Shown here: positions 23,783 to 30,342 of the stretch, in pieces | How the letters are laid out: each line of letters opens with the position of its first letter | Numbering within the stretch: the stretch's first letter is position 1 | Virus record (IMG/VR): IMGVR_UViG_3300029319_000098 | Coordinates: 1 to 45,952 of that record | Source: a virus | DNA length: 45,952 nt | Direction: 5' to 3' (one strand) | Translations under genes and position numbers: made by a program | The notes under the pieces: generated by a model | Told to the model about the DNA's origin: nothing | The model's input: the letters and a program-made list of their open reading frames with translations, nothing else | The model's database searches: none

Positions 23783-24109
23783 TTATTTGTTGTCGATAAA
23801 TGCTCTGAGCATATTCTCTAGATTACTTCTAGAGTTGTCTCCAAATTTGTCTCCGTATATCTGAATCGTAGATTCAATAGCGTCCTCTTCTGTATCAGAA
23901 GTAGCCAAACAAGTATTGAACCAGTCCCACATCTCAAGGCTTTCCTTGAGTTCATCTATTTCATCTTTTAAAGAACTTATTGAATCAAGTAATTCTTGAG
24001 GTCTATCCTCTCCTGATGAAATCAGCCTATTATAGTCCTCGGCTCTGTCAATAATATCGTCTACCAGTTTTCCTGGTAGTAGTAAATGGTTGTCATTATA
24101 ATCTGGCAT
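23783..24109 (-). CDS. Hypothetical acidic helical protein, 108 residues
   Basis: The product MPDYNDNHLLLPGKLVDDII has a coiled-coil-like middle (LLDSISSLKDEIDELKESLE) and a C-terminal helix DNSRSNLENMLRAFI. It heads a leftward unit served by promoter cassette B, with CTAGGAGGTAACA before the ATG. Function unknown. Confidence 0.63.
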   Translation of the reverse strand: MPDYNDNHLLLPGKLVDDIIDRAEDYNRLISSGEDRPQELLDSISSLKDEIDELKESLEMWDWFNTCLATSDTEEDAIESTIQIYGDKFGDNSRSNLENMLRAFIDNK

Positions 24110-24136
24110 TGTTACCTCCTAGGTAAAGTTGAAAAT

Positions 24137-24218
24137 TTGTTGTGTTGTTTGCTGTCATCTCCTATTAACTTCGTAAACTTTTTCGGTAATTGTCAAGAAA
24201 TTAATTTACGTAGTAAAT
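24137..24218 (-). promoter_or_regulatory. Promoter cassette B: dyad, CTTGACA promoter, CAA leader
   Basis: Read leftward: dyad ATTTAC-TAC-GTAAAT (24218-24204), TTCTTGACA (TTGACA at 24196-24191), 17 bases, weak CGAAGT (24173-24168) with TTAATA just beyond, then AAACAACACAACAA (24150-24137) and CTAGGAGG. Flanks match cassette A, including AGCAAGTA upstream of the dyad. The duplication is diverged, so the shared parts are probably under selection. Confidence 0.6.
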
Positions 24219-24236
24219 AAATTACTTGCTGAACCT

Positions 24237-24340
24237 CGTACACACGGACACAGGGGGCAAGCCCTTTCCCTCCCAAGGGATTTTGTGCGTGCATACAAAT
24301 TCAAGAGGTTAGGCTCTTGTAATTTGTCCCTCCGTGTACG
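24237..24340 (+). ncRNA. Structured RNA candidate followed by its own terminator
   Basis: A closing stem pairs CGTACACACGGA (24237-24248) with TCCGTGTACG (24331-24340), with a two-base bulge. Inside are a 13-bp hairpin, ACAAATTCAAGAG (24295-24307) with CTCTTG-T-AATTTGT (24314-24327), and a G/C-rich arm closed by CACA (24249-24252) with TGTG (24284-24287), in which GGG-CAAG-CCC and CCCTT-AAGGG are mutually exclusive. The plus-strand reading ends directly in a strong terminator. The minus strand would also fold, so orientation is not certain. No known RNA family was recognised. Confidence 0.5.
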
Positions 24341-24344
24341 TGTA

Positions 24345-24384
24345 AAAAAGCAGGTGCTTCTTTTCAAGAAGCACCGTGCTTTTT
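24345..24384. terminator. Strong bidirectional terminator
   Basis: GGTGCTTCTT (24353-24362), loop TTC, AAGAAGCACC (24366-24375), flanked by AAAAAGCA (24345-24352) and TGCTTTTT (24377-24384) pairing around a single bulged G. Uridine runs are produced in both directions. It ends the AAA+ partner gene on the left-going strand, and could end the plus-strand structured RNA. Confidence 0.85.
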
Positions 24385-24395
24385 GAGCACCAAGT

Positions 24396-25406
24396 CTAAT
24401 CACTGAGCACCCCACTAACTCCAGTTACAATAGTCTCGAGATTGTCATTGTAGCCGATGTAAACATCGGAGTCAGTAAATTCCTGGAAGAACTCTTGGTT
24501 CTTCTCTGGTTTAGCTAACGAGTAAAAGCTAGCTCCCATACCACCACCAAAACCGAGACAGTAGTAACGGAAACTGAAGATGAAGTCCCTGAAGATACTT
24601 GCTGAAGAGAAAGTCATCATCTTGGTTTCATTGATAGTTTCGTCTGGTCTCTTGCCGACGAAAGAGATACAAGAAACCAGGTCTTTGCTGTTGCTAAAGT
24701 TGGTTGTGCCGAACTTAATCTCAGTAGAATATCCTCGAGATTCAAGCTGTTTAGCAACGGCAACAGCAACACAGCTAGACTGTAAAACAGTCTCTGGTCT
24801 CTCATCTCCTAGCCTTGCTAGGTCGATGAAGAAACGAACAGTCATAGACTGGTTGTTCCTCTTCATTGACTCCATAGGGTCAATGCCAGACATAGCTTTG
24901 TCTATGTTGACGAGATAGCCAGCTAAATCAGCTCGACGTTTACGTCGGCAATCTTGACCAATAGAGCCGAGTTTCTCTAAAGTGTCAGGGTTAGACTCCA
25001 GTCTAGACTGGACGTTAGTATAGTAGTCGAATATACTCTGAGTAGTAAAGCCTCGGTCTACTATCTCTAGCTGGTGCTCTCTTCCTCTGATGTCGAGGAC
25101 ATCAGAATTAGTCCAGTCCTCTTCATACTCTGTCGAGGTATTCGTCCAGCAATCATAGCCCAGAGTGCTAAAGTCGACACCATTAGCTCTTTCACCTTGT
25201 TCTACCAACGATAGAAAGTCCTCGAAACTCTGGAACTCAAACCGTTTACTGTCGGTAACGGAACGACTGAGCACTCTGTGAGCCTCTCTGGCAAACTTTG
25301 GTTTACCGTCGATAAACGTCAGCTTGTCTCGGAGAGCTCGAGAATCGAGCTCTCTAGTCTTGAAGTCGACGAGTTCAGCGATATTAGATTTAACCTTAAC
25401 CGACAT
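24396..25406 (-). CDS. AAA+ partner protein (DUF7192-like, degenerate VWA-like core)
   Basis: The 336-residue protein follows the AAA+ gene after a one-base gap with GGGAGGTAG as ribosome site. It has FEFQSFEDFLSLVEQGER near 56-73. The C-terminal half reads RRADLAGYLVNIDKAMSGID, then MTVRFFIDLARLG and SCVAVAVAKQLESRGYSTEI, an order that resembles VWA-like folds but lacks a DxSxS metal site. From memory it resembles phage proteins annotated DUF7192; this was not searched. By analogy with CobS/CobT and MoxR/VWA pairs it would be the ATPase's partner. Confidence 0.62.
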   Translation of the reverse strand: MSVKVKSNIAELVDFKTRELDSRALRDKLTFIDGKPKFAREAHRVLSRSVTDSKRFEFQSFEDFLSLVEQGERANGVDFSTLGYDCWTNTSTEYEEDWTNSDVLDIRGREHQLEIVDRGFTTQSIFDYYTNVQSRLESNPDTLEKLGSIGQDCRRKRRADLAGYLVNIDKAMSGIDPMESMKRNNQSMTVRFFIDLARLGDERPETVLQSSCVAVAVAKQLESRGYSTEIKFGTTNFSNSKDLVSCISFVGKRPDETINETKMMTFSSASIFRDFIFSFRYYCLGFGGGMGASFYSLAKPEKNQEFFQEFTDSDVYIGYNDNLETIVTGVSGVLSD

Positions 25407-25407
25407 A

Positions 25408-26790
25408 CTAAGCTACCTCCCTAAGAAACTGACTAGTGAAGTTGTAACTAAACATATCGAGCTTAGAGTCGTAGTCTCGGTTAACTCCTATCGTCTTTAA
25501 CTGGTCGTCGGTCCAGTTCTGAAGATACAGAGCAACAGCTAAATCAGAACTAAAGTTCTGTTGTCTGATTAGCTTAGCTCCTTGAGCATAAGCTCTGACT
25601 CCTAATAGCTGTCGAATATTACGTCTTGAGTCGTCGATACAACTCTTGATGTAATCAAGCTTTAGCCTTAAGGCTACTACCTCAGTGTCAACAGGTAGAG
25701 TCATATCTCGATACTGTATGGACTCTGGGTAACTTACTTTCTCGTCGGTAAGTCCCATAACGAAGTTAGTAATTCGTCTATCTTGTCCCATATAGAACTT
25801 AGAACCGACGAATCTATCCAGCGTAGCTGAGTCCAGTTGTTTTCTTTGGTATCCAGAAGAGCCCCCTGAACCATTTCCCCAGGTATTTGCTGTGCAAATA
25901 ATGTAGCAATTCTCGTTACGAATTGCTTGCTCAGCTCCTCTTCTCAATGGACAGCTTATTAGGTCGTTAGCTAATAGACTGTTGAGCCCTACTAGGACAT
26001 CAGGGTCGGCATTGTCGAACTCGTCGAGGAGTATAACTCCTCCGTTCTCAACTATGTTGAGGAATTCAGTGTCGAGGAATTCCCCAGTCATAACCATACG
26101 ACCAGAGAGATGAGCCTCGGAAACTCCACTACTTAGTGAGATAGAGTAGAACTCTTTGTCGACGTCAAAGCCTAGTTTCTGAGCTATTGTCTCGGCAATA
26201 GTCGTCTTACCAGAACCAGCTCCACCGACGATAAGAGCTTGTCTATTCGTCTCGACAATAGCCTGAAGTAACGGTAATTGCCAGTGCTCAAGCTTATCAC
26301 TACTCGACGGTGTAGTGACTTGATTAGGTTGCTTTGCCGTCATTAAAGCCTGGTGAATCATCTGGTTCACCTCGTCTTTGGTTACAGTATCGTCACTACT
26401 GTCTGGACTAGACTGTTCAGTGTCGTTACTACTGAGCTCCTCAGCTTGCTGAGCTAGGTTAACTCTCTCGACGTTAGGTTTACTAGTCGACGGTGTAGTA
26501 GGACTACCAGACGGTGTAGGGTTACTACTCGACGGTGTAGTACCTCCAACTGTCGACGGTAAGTTATTGTCCTCACAAAGCTCCTTGAGGTTCTTCGTGA
26601 TACTAACTACGTCGGCTTTAGGGGCTCGCTTTATAGCGTCCCTCAGGTCTTTGACCTGGTCTCGACTGAGGTTACCATTGTCACTCAATGTCGTTACTAA
26701 TTGCCTAGCAAATGGTCTAAGCTCTTTTTTGAGGTTCATACCTCCAATGTCGTCACTATTGGGTGACGCTTTCAATGTAGTTTTCAACAT
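25408..26790 (-). CDS. MoxR/CobS-like AAA+ ATPase
   Basis: The 460-residue protein has a helical N-terminus, a long Ser/Thr/Pro linker (about 80-165), and an AAA+ core. The Walker A is GGAGSGKTT (189-197), Walker B is ILLDEFD (253-259), sensor 1 is CTAN (299-302) and an arginine finger candidate is in LDRFVG (about 325-330). The insert EAHLSGRMVM is typical of MoxR/CobS-like members. These ATPases remodel a partner carried by the adjacent gene, here the 24,396 product. The DNA is visibly GC-richer than the structural arm. A CAA-repeat leader precedes it. Confidence 0.88.
   Translation of the reverse strand: MLKTTLKASPNSDDIGGMNLKKELRPFARQLVTTLSDNGNLSRDQVKDLRDAIKRAPKADVVSITKNLKELCEDNNLPSTVGGTTPSSSNPTPSGSPTTPSTSKPNVERVNLAQQAEELSSNDTEQSSPDSSDDTVTKDEVNQMIHQALMTAKQPNQVTTPSSSDKLEHWQLPLLQAIVETNRQALIVGGAGSGKTTIAETIAQKLGFDVDKEFYSISLSSGVSEAHLSGRMVMTGEFLDTEFLNIVENGGVILLDEFDNADPDVLVGLNSLLANDLISCPLRRGAEQAIRNENCYIICTANTWGNGSGGSSGYQRKQLDSATLDRFVGSKFYMGQDRRITNFVMGLTDEKVSYPESIQYRDMTLPVDTEVVALRLKLDYIKSCIDDSRRNIRQLLGVRAYAQGAKLIRQQNFSSDLAVALYLQNWTDDQLKTIGVNRDYDSKLDMFSYNFTSQFLREVA
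26297..26545 (-). repeat. Short repeats coding the Ser/Thr/Pro linker
   Basis: Variants of CTCGACGGTGTAGT recur about four times (near 26302, 26492, 26510 and 26531 on the plus strand), encoding TTPSS-like units of the ATPase linker. The repeats are coding, in frame, and look like local slippage or recombination events. Confidence 0.65.
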
Positions 26791-26844
26791 TTTGAAAACT
26801 CCTTTCCCCTCGGTAAAGAGGGCGTTGTTGTTGTTGGTTTGCCG

Positions 26845-27438
26845 TTATAAAACCTGGCTTGCAATCTGGTTGACAAATTCCCTATCCTCGTCGGTCATAG
26901 AGTCCCAGCGTCTGAAATTTTCCAGGTCGGTGAAACTTGCTATATCGTCAGGATAGTGACTAGGTACAGCGATTGCCTCATCTTCGATGACGATGAGCTT
27001 GAACTCATCTTTGTCGTCGATAAAGAGGGGCTCAGCGTTAAGCTCAGCCCTCTCACTTACTACGTCGGTTAAGTCTACAACGTCGGTTGTAGTGTCACCA
27101 ATGTCGACACTATTGAGCTCAGCTTGAGCACCAATCTCGTCGATATTGTTTGCTACCTCGATACAGTAGCCGATGAACTCCCTTACTGGGTCTTTGTCGT
27201 CGGTAAAGCCCATTAAGCTGGTGAGCTCCGTTACTATATCGTCGGCTATAGTGATTCCTGCCTCGTCGATAAACTCGTTACAATAGGCTGGGTCAATCTG
27301 GCTAATGCCGTCGGTATTAGTGCCAAACTCGGTTACATTGAGCACCAAATCCCTTATACCGTCGGCATAAGAGCTCTGGAGGAACTCGATAGCGTTGTTT
27401 GCACTGTCATTATCGTTACAAAATGTGTTATTTTTCAT
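26845..27438 (-). CDS. Acidic early protein of unknown function
   Basis: I choose the ATG at 27438 (MKNNTFCNDNDSANNAIEFL) because AAAGGAAAA lies ten bases upstream; the frame extends to 27552 but that part reads as basic, low-complexity sequence. The 197-residue product is very acidic, with ten or more Asp pairs and repeated VVDLTDVV-type segments. It is the first gene of the leftward arm and so probably early. Its acidity would suit a DNA-mimic or inhibitor of host enzymes, which is speculative. GC content is higher than in structural genes. Confidence 0.65.
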   Translation of the reverse strand: MKNNTFCNDNDSANNAIEFLQSSYADGIRDLVLNVTEFGTNTDGISQIDPAYCNEFIDEAGITIADDIVTELTSLMGFTDDKDPVREFIGYCIEVANNIDEIGAQAELNSVDIGDTTTDVVDLTDVVSERAELNAEPLFIDDKDEFKLIVIEDEAIAVPSHYPDDIASFTDLENFRRWDSMTDEDREFVNQIASQVL

Positions 27439-27523
27439 TGTCTTTTTTTTCCTTTTTCGAGACGTTACGTTACCCCTCAGGGTCTCCCTCGAGGTGTCTC
27501 GGTTTGTCCTCGAGAGGTATATA

Positions 27524-27552
27524 AACGTATGGAGACTTTTCGAAAGTGTCAA
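27524..27552 (-). promoter_or_regulatory. Putative first leftward promoter
   Basis: On the minus strand GCTTGACA (TTGACA at 27552-27547), 17 bases, TACGTT (27529-27524), with TATATA just downstream. It would give a leader of about 80 bases before the acidic early gene at 27438, containing CTCGAGG inverted repeats. The -35 is perfect, the -10 poor, so an activator may be needed. Confidence 0.5.
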
Positions 27553-27625
27553 GCACTAATTTGCTTTATCGTCGGTAAAGGAGGGTTGTTTTCTAGCTGG
27601 AACGAGGACAAATTAGAGGAAAAAG

Positions 27626-27790
27626 GTGCTCAAAAAAAGTGCTCAGTGCTCATTAAAAACCGACTAGCTGGTCGGTTTAAGTCATTGGTCTAAGTGCTCA
27701 TATTGCTAACGTTACCGACGGTGCTCAACGAACTTTTTCTAACGTAATCTAGGCACAGGGGGGGCTTTGCACACAAAAAAAGAGGAGCAC
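27626..27790. repeat. Cluster of RGTGCTCA elements
   Basis: GTGCTC occurs at 27626, 27639, 27646, 27694 and 27721, and inverted (GAGCAC) at 27785. The extended form is R-GTGCTC-A in five of six. Spacing of the first three is 13 and 7 bases. The cluster is non-coding, so codon use does not explain it; about 59 copies occur in the window. It resembles iterons or protein-binding sites. Confidence 0.65.
27657..27678 (-). terminator. Hairpin terminator in the control region
   Basis: AAACCGAC (27657-27664), loop TAGCTG, GTCGGTTT (27671-27678). In the leftward direction it ends GTCGGTTTTT, giving a five-base U-run. It would terminate transcripts from the 27,936 promoter after about 250 bases. Confidence 0.7.
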
Positions 27791-27810
27791 ACATAGTTAC
27801 GTTATTTTTT
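27740..27810 (+). other. Long-loop stem followed by a T-run
   Basis: TAACGTAA (27740-27747) pairs with TTACGTTA (27797-27804), followed by TTTTTT (27805-27810). The roughly 49-base loop contains CACAGGGGGGG and GCACACAAA, resembling a part of the structured RNA at 24.25 kb. It may be a rightward terminator or an RNA domain. Confidence 0.45.
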
Positions 27811-27861
27811 AGGTTTTACTAGGTCTCTGTAAGTATTGATATTGCTAGAGATAGAAATTCT

Positions 27862-27905
27862 GATAACTATATAACTATACTAGCTAGTAGGTTGGTGTAG
27901 TTATC
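27862..27905. other. 44-bp imperfect palindrome
   Basis: GATAACTA (27862-27869) and TAGTTATC (27898-27905) flank the perfect palindrome TACTAGCTAGTA (27878-27889); all share one centre. CTAGCTAG dyads also occur near 19.55 kb. It lies just downstream of a leftward promoter and could be an operator or a cruciform at an origin. Confidence 0.55.
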
Positions 27906-27912
27906 CTAACTA

Positions 27913-27941
27913 AAGTTAATAATTAAAATAACTGATGTCAA
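27913..27941 (-). promoter_or_regulatory. Putative leftward promoter of the control region
   Basis: On the minus strand TCTTGACA (TTGACA at 27941-27936), 17 bases, TAACTT (27918-27913). It points leftward into a region without genes and towards the terminator at 27657-27678, so it could make a small RNA of about 250 bases. Confidence 0.5.
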
Positions 27942-27983
27942 GACCTTTATATTACGTTATTACATAAAAATTAAAAAAAAATA

Positions 27984-28011
27984 TTGACAACAATCAATAA
28001 TAGTGTATAAA
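27984..28011 (+). promoter_or_regulatory. Rightward promoter, apparently giving a leaderless message
   Basis: TTGACA (27984-27989), 16 bases, TATAAA (28006-28011). The ATG of the first rightward gene is at 28019-28021, eight bases beyond the -10, so the transcript would begin at or next to the start codon. No ribosome site is present. Alternatively the real start codon lies downstream. Confidence 0.7.
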
Positions 28012-28018
28012 CTACAAT

Positions 28019-28237
28019 ATGGCAATACCAAAAAAACAAAAGCCGACCAAAAAGGATTTAGTTTACAATATAGCTCTCTTAAGACAAGAAATGTTCAGAG
28101 TGACAGAAAAATTTATGTTACTTGAGTCAGTCATATATAAATATATAGAAATGAAAAAAGATACCGATAATTTTAATAAATATTTACAAAATGAACTGGA
28201 GAACAGAGAAAATGAAGAAGAAGCTAAAAATTCCTGA
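28019..28237 (+). CDS. First rightward gene, 72-residue protein
   Basis: The product MAIPKKQKPTKKDLVYNIAL is basic at the start and then a coiled-coil-like helix, ending ENRENEEEAKNS. It starts directly at the putative transcription start. It overlaps the next gene by 26 bases. Function unknown; being first in the rightward arm it may be a small regulatory or structural accessory protein. Confidence 0.6.
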   Translation: MAIPKKQKPTKKDLVYNIALLRQEMFRVTEKFMLLESVIYKYIEMKKDTDNFNKYLQNELENRENEEEAKNS

Positions 28238-28553
28238 TAGTCCCTTTGACCTAGAGATAAATGACCACAACTATACGGTGCGTTTTATTGAAGGACGTAA
28301 AGCTGAGTATGGTAGCGATGACGCTGAAATACTTGGTGCTATATCTATGCGTAATTGTGATATAATTATAGAAAGAGATATGGTAGACTCAAAAATACTA
28401 GAAGTGCTTATACACGAAGTGCTACACGGTATTACCTATGGAACAAGCCTAGGATTAACAGAAACACAAGTACAAGTATTAGCCAATTCGTTATATAGGC
28501 TAAATTTTGGAGAATACTTATGGACACGTATGGGAGGAGAATATGATTCCTAA
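28212..28553 (+). CDS. Zinc-metallopeptidase-like protein (HExxH)
   Basis: I choose the ATG at 28212 (MKKKLKIPDSPFDLEINDHN) because GGAG lies ten bases upstream; an in-frame ATG at 28191 has no site. HEVLH at residues 68-72 in ILEVLIHEVLHGITYGTSLG is a zincin motif. Related small phage proteins (SprT/ImmA-like) carry the same strand-helix context. It could process a phage or host protein, though many such phage proteins are uncharacterised. Confidence 0.7.
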   Translation: MKKKLKIPDSPFDLEINDHNYTVRFIEGRKAEYGSDDAEILGAISMRNCDIIIERDMVDSKILEVLIHEVLHGITYGTSLGLTETQVQVLANSLYRLNFGEYLWTRMGGEYDS

Positions 28554-28860
28554 TTATGACGCTATAGTTAAATCAGCTAAGCTATTATGTGACAGTAAGA
28601 ACGTCGATTATGCTCAGCTAGAAGAACCATTTAGTAATTTTGAAATGGTAGAGTCTTTGAAAATATGTAATACAAGTACAGGTATACTTGTTCGTATATC
28701 AGATAAGATTGCAAGAATAGCAAACTTACTAGAAAGAAATGGTGAGGCTGCTGTTGTAGAAGAAAAAGTAGAAGACACTATGTTGGATTTAATAAATTAT
28801 AGTATAATTTTATTAAGCTACTATATGTACAATAAGGATTACGATGATAGTACCAGGTAA
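28543..28860 (+). CDS. MazG/DUF1599-like all-alpha NTP pyrophosphohydrolase candidate
   Basis: I choose the ATG at 28543 (MIPNYDAIVKSAKLLCDSKN) after AGGAGGAG-type site; the frame extends back to 28507. Residues VRISDKIARIANLLERNGEA and VEEKVEDTMLDLINYSIILL reproduce the conserved helix pair (ExxxD...DLINY) of the all-alpha NTP pyrophosphatase group. Such phage enzymes clean up nucleotide pools. Family assignment is by motif only. Confidence 0.65.
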   Translation: MIPNYDAIVKSAKLLCDSKNVDYAQLEEPFSNFEMVESLKICNTSTGILVRISDKIARIANLLERNGEAAVVEEKVEDTMLDLINYSIILLSYYMYNKDYDDSTR

Positions 28861-29587
28861 AATATTAGAACATAATACAAAAAAAAGAAAAATTAACTTA
28901 CATTGTCTTACAGATGTGCACGTAGGTAGTAAAGCTTTTGATAGAGTATTGTTTTTAGAAGCAATCAAAACTATTAAGAACGACCCTAATGCACTTTGGT
29001 TTGCAAATGGTGATATGTTAGAGTTTATTCCACCTAACTATCACATACCAGAGGGTGACCAACTGTTTGATAATAACGAACAATACTCACAATACGTAGA
29101 AATGATTAGACCAATCATTAATAAATGTATTTTTATGCGTGGAGGTAACCACGATACGCTACGTTCTGTTAGATTAGCAGGTATTGATATAGTAAGAGTA
29201 ATGTGTGACGACCTAGAAGTGCCTTATTTTCCATTTCCAGGCTACACAGTGCTCAATTATGGCACTAATAGGTTTACATTTGCTAGTGGTCACGGTAAAA
29301 GTGGTGCTAAAAACGGAGATATGGAGCTAACAAGACTTAGAAACATATTTCCTGAGGCAGATATGTACTATTTAGGACATAATCACCAGCTTTATGCTAA
29401 ACCTGTAGACTCTTTTGAGATTATGCAAGACAATGAAGAGGTAAAACGACAATGGTTTGTTAGAGGTGGGTCATTTATAGGCTATGCAGAGTATGCAAGG
29501 TATGCTATGTTTGAACCACAGACAAAAGGTTGGGTAGAAGTAAGGTTAAGTGATAAAGACCCAGAGTATATTGTACATCGTAAATGA
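28844..29587 (+). CDS. Calcineurin-like metallophosphoesterase
   Basis: The 247-residue protein carries the full motif set: DVHVG (24-28; Asp24, His26), ANGDMLE (GD 56-57), RGGNHD (GNHD 101-104), SGHG (His150) and GHNH (178-181). These bind two metal ions. Substrate cannot be read from the sequence; phage relatives act on nucleic-acid ends or nucleotides. AAGGA precedes the ATG. It overlaps the previous gene and lies immediately before the terminase genes. Confidence 0.9.
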   Translation: MIVPGKILEHNTKKRKINLHCLTDVHVGSKAFDRVLFLEAIKTIKNDPNALWFANGDMLEFIPPNYHIPEGDQLFDNNEQYSQYVEMIRPIINKCIFMRGGNHDTLRSVRLAGIDIVRVMCDDLEVPYFPFPGYTVLNYGTNRFTFASGHGKSGAKNGDMELTRLRNIFPEADMYYLGHNHQLYAKPVDSFEIMQDNEEVKRQWFVRGGSFIGYAEYARYAMFEPQTKGWVEVRLSDKDPEYIVHRK

Positions 29588-30342
29588 AAAAAAGAATTGT
29601 AAAAGGCAAGGAGCACATCTTATACGATAATATTGACGAAGCCAGGGTGGCTATACCCAATATCATAGTACAAGATGACTGGAGAGAAGCCAAAACAGCT
29701 GATTGGATTATTACAGATGACGGAAAGGTTTGTGAAGTTCTAGAATCTGGCACGTTGAACGGTCAACGCTATGTACGCACAGTCGTTGGTATGTTTAGAT
29801 GTGCTTCTTCTATAAAAATAGAAGGAGATATGCGTGCTAATATATATAACTTCCAAGGTTTGAACTCTAATACAGTTACAAAAAATAGAATAAAGCCTAC
29901 TAGGCAAGAACATTTGTTTGCAAAGTATGTAATAAAAGGTGACAATGTTATAGATGCTTTTAAAAAAGCATATCCAAAAGCAAAGTCACCTTCTTACATA
30001 AAAGAAAAAACAAATTTGTTATTAAGAACAGAAAGGGTACAAGAGTTGATAGATAAAGAAATACAAAAATTGTTAGAAGAAACAGATATTAGTCCTAAAT
30101 ATTTATTATTAAAAGCAAAAGAAATCGTTGATAACGAAGAAGGTAGAGATAGCGATAAACTTTCTTCATTAAAAATTTTAATGGAAATATCTGGTATGCT
30201 AGGTAAAAAAGAACAAAAAACAGAATCAATCCAGTTGTTTCAAGGGTTTTCACCTGAGCAGCTAAAAGTGTTAGAGGGTGGAGATGTCAAAAAAATCGCA
30301 GAGCAAACTCGTGAATTGCCTGATGTGCCAGAAGAAGACTGA
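29584..30342 (+). CDS. terS: Terminase small subunit candidate with N-terminal extension
   Basis: The C-terminal half (about residues 105-215) reads TRQEHLFAKYVIKGDNVIDAF, KKAYPKAKSPSYIKEKTNLL and LRTERVQELIDKEIQKLLEE, the helix-turn-helix/helical pattern of phage small terminase subunits (terminase_2 type). The N-terminal 100 residues form an extra domain without a recognised family (SH3-like strands, TADWIITDDGKVCEVLESGT). It lies one gene before the large subunit, as usual. ATGA overlap with the preceding gene. Confidence 0.75.
   Translation: MKKRIVKGKEHILYDNIDEARVAIPNIIVQDDWREAKTADWIITDDGKVCEVLESGTLNGQRYVRTVVGMFRCASSIKIEGDMRANIYNFQGLNSNTVTKNRIKPTRQEHLFAKYVIKGDNVIDAFKKAYPKAKSPSYIKEKTNLLLRTERVQELIDKEIQKLLEETDISPKYLLLKAKEIVDNEEGRDSDKLSSLKILMEISGMLGKKEQKTESIQLFQGFSPEQLKVLEGGDVKKIAEQTRELPDVPEED

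Larger units (their letters stand above)
27439..28018. other. Divergent control region without genes
   Basis: These 580 bases separate the two arms and contain no supported ORF. Seen here: two leftward CTTGACA promoters (27524-27552, 27913-27941), one rightward promoter (27984-28011), a cluster of six GTGCTC/GAGCAC copies, a terminator hairpin, an 8-bp stem followed by six T, and a long palindrome. It may include a replication origin; that is inference. Confidence 0.7.

Noticed and set aside
24206-24415. Open frame of 69 codons on the minus strand
   Set aside because: It covers the structured RNA and terminator, is Cys/Arg-rich low-complexity, and has no ribosome site.
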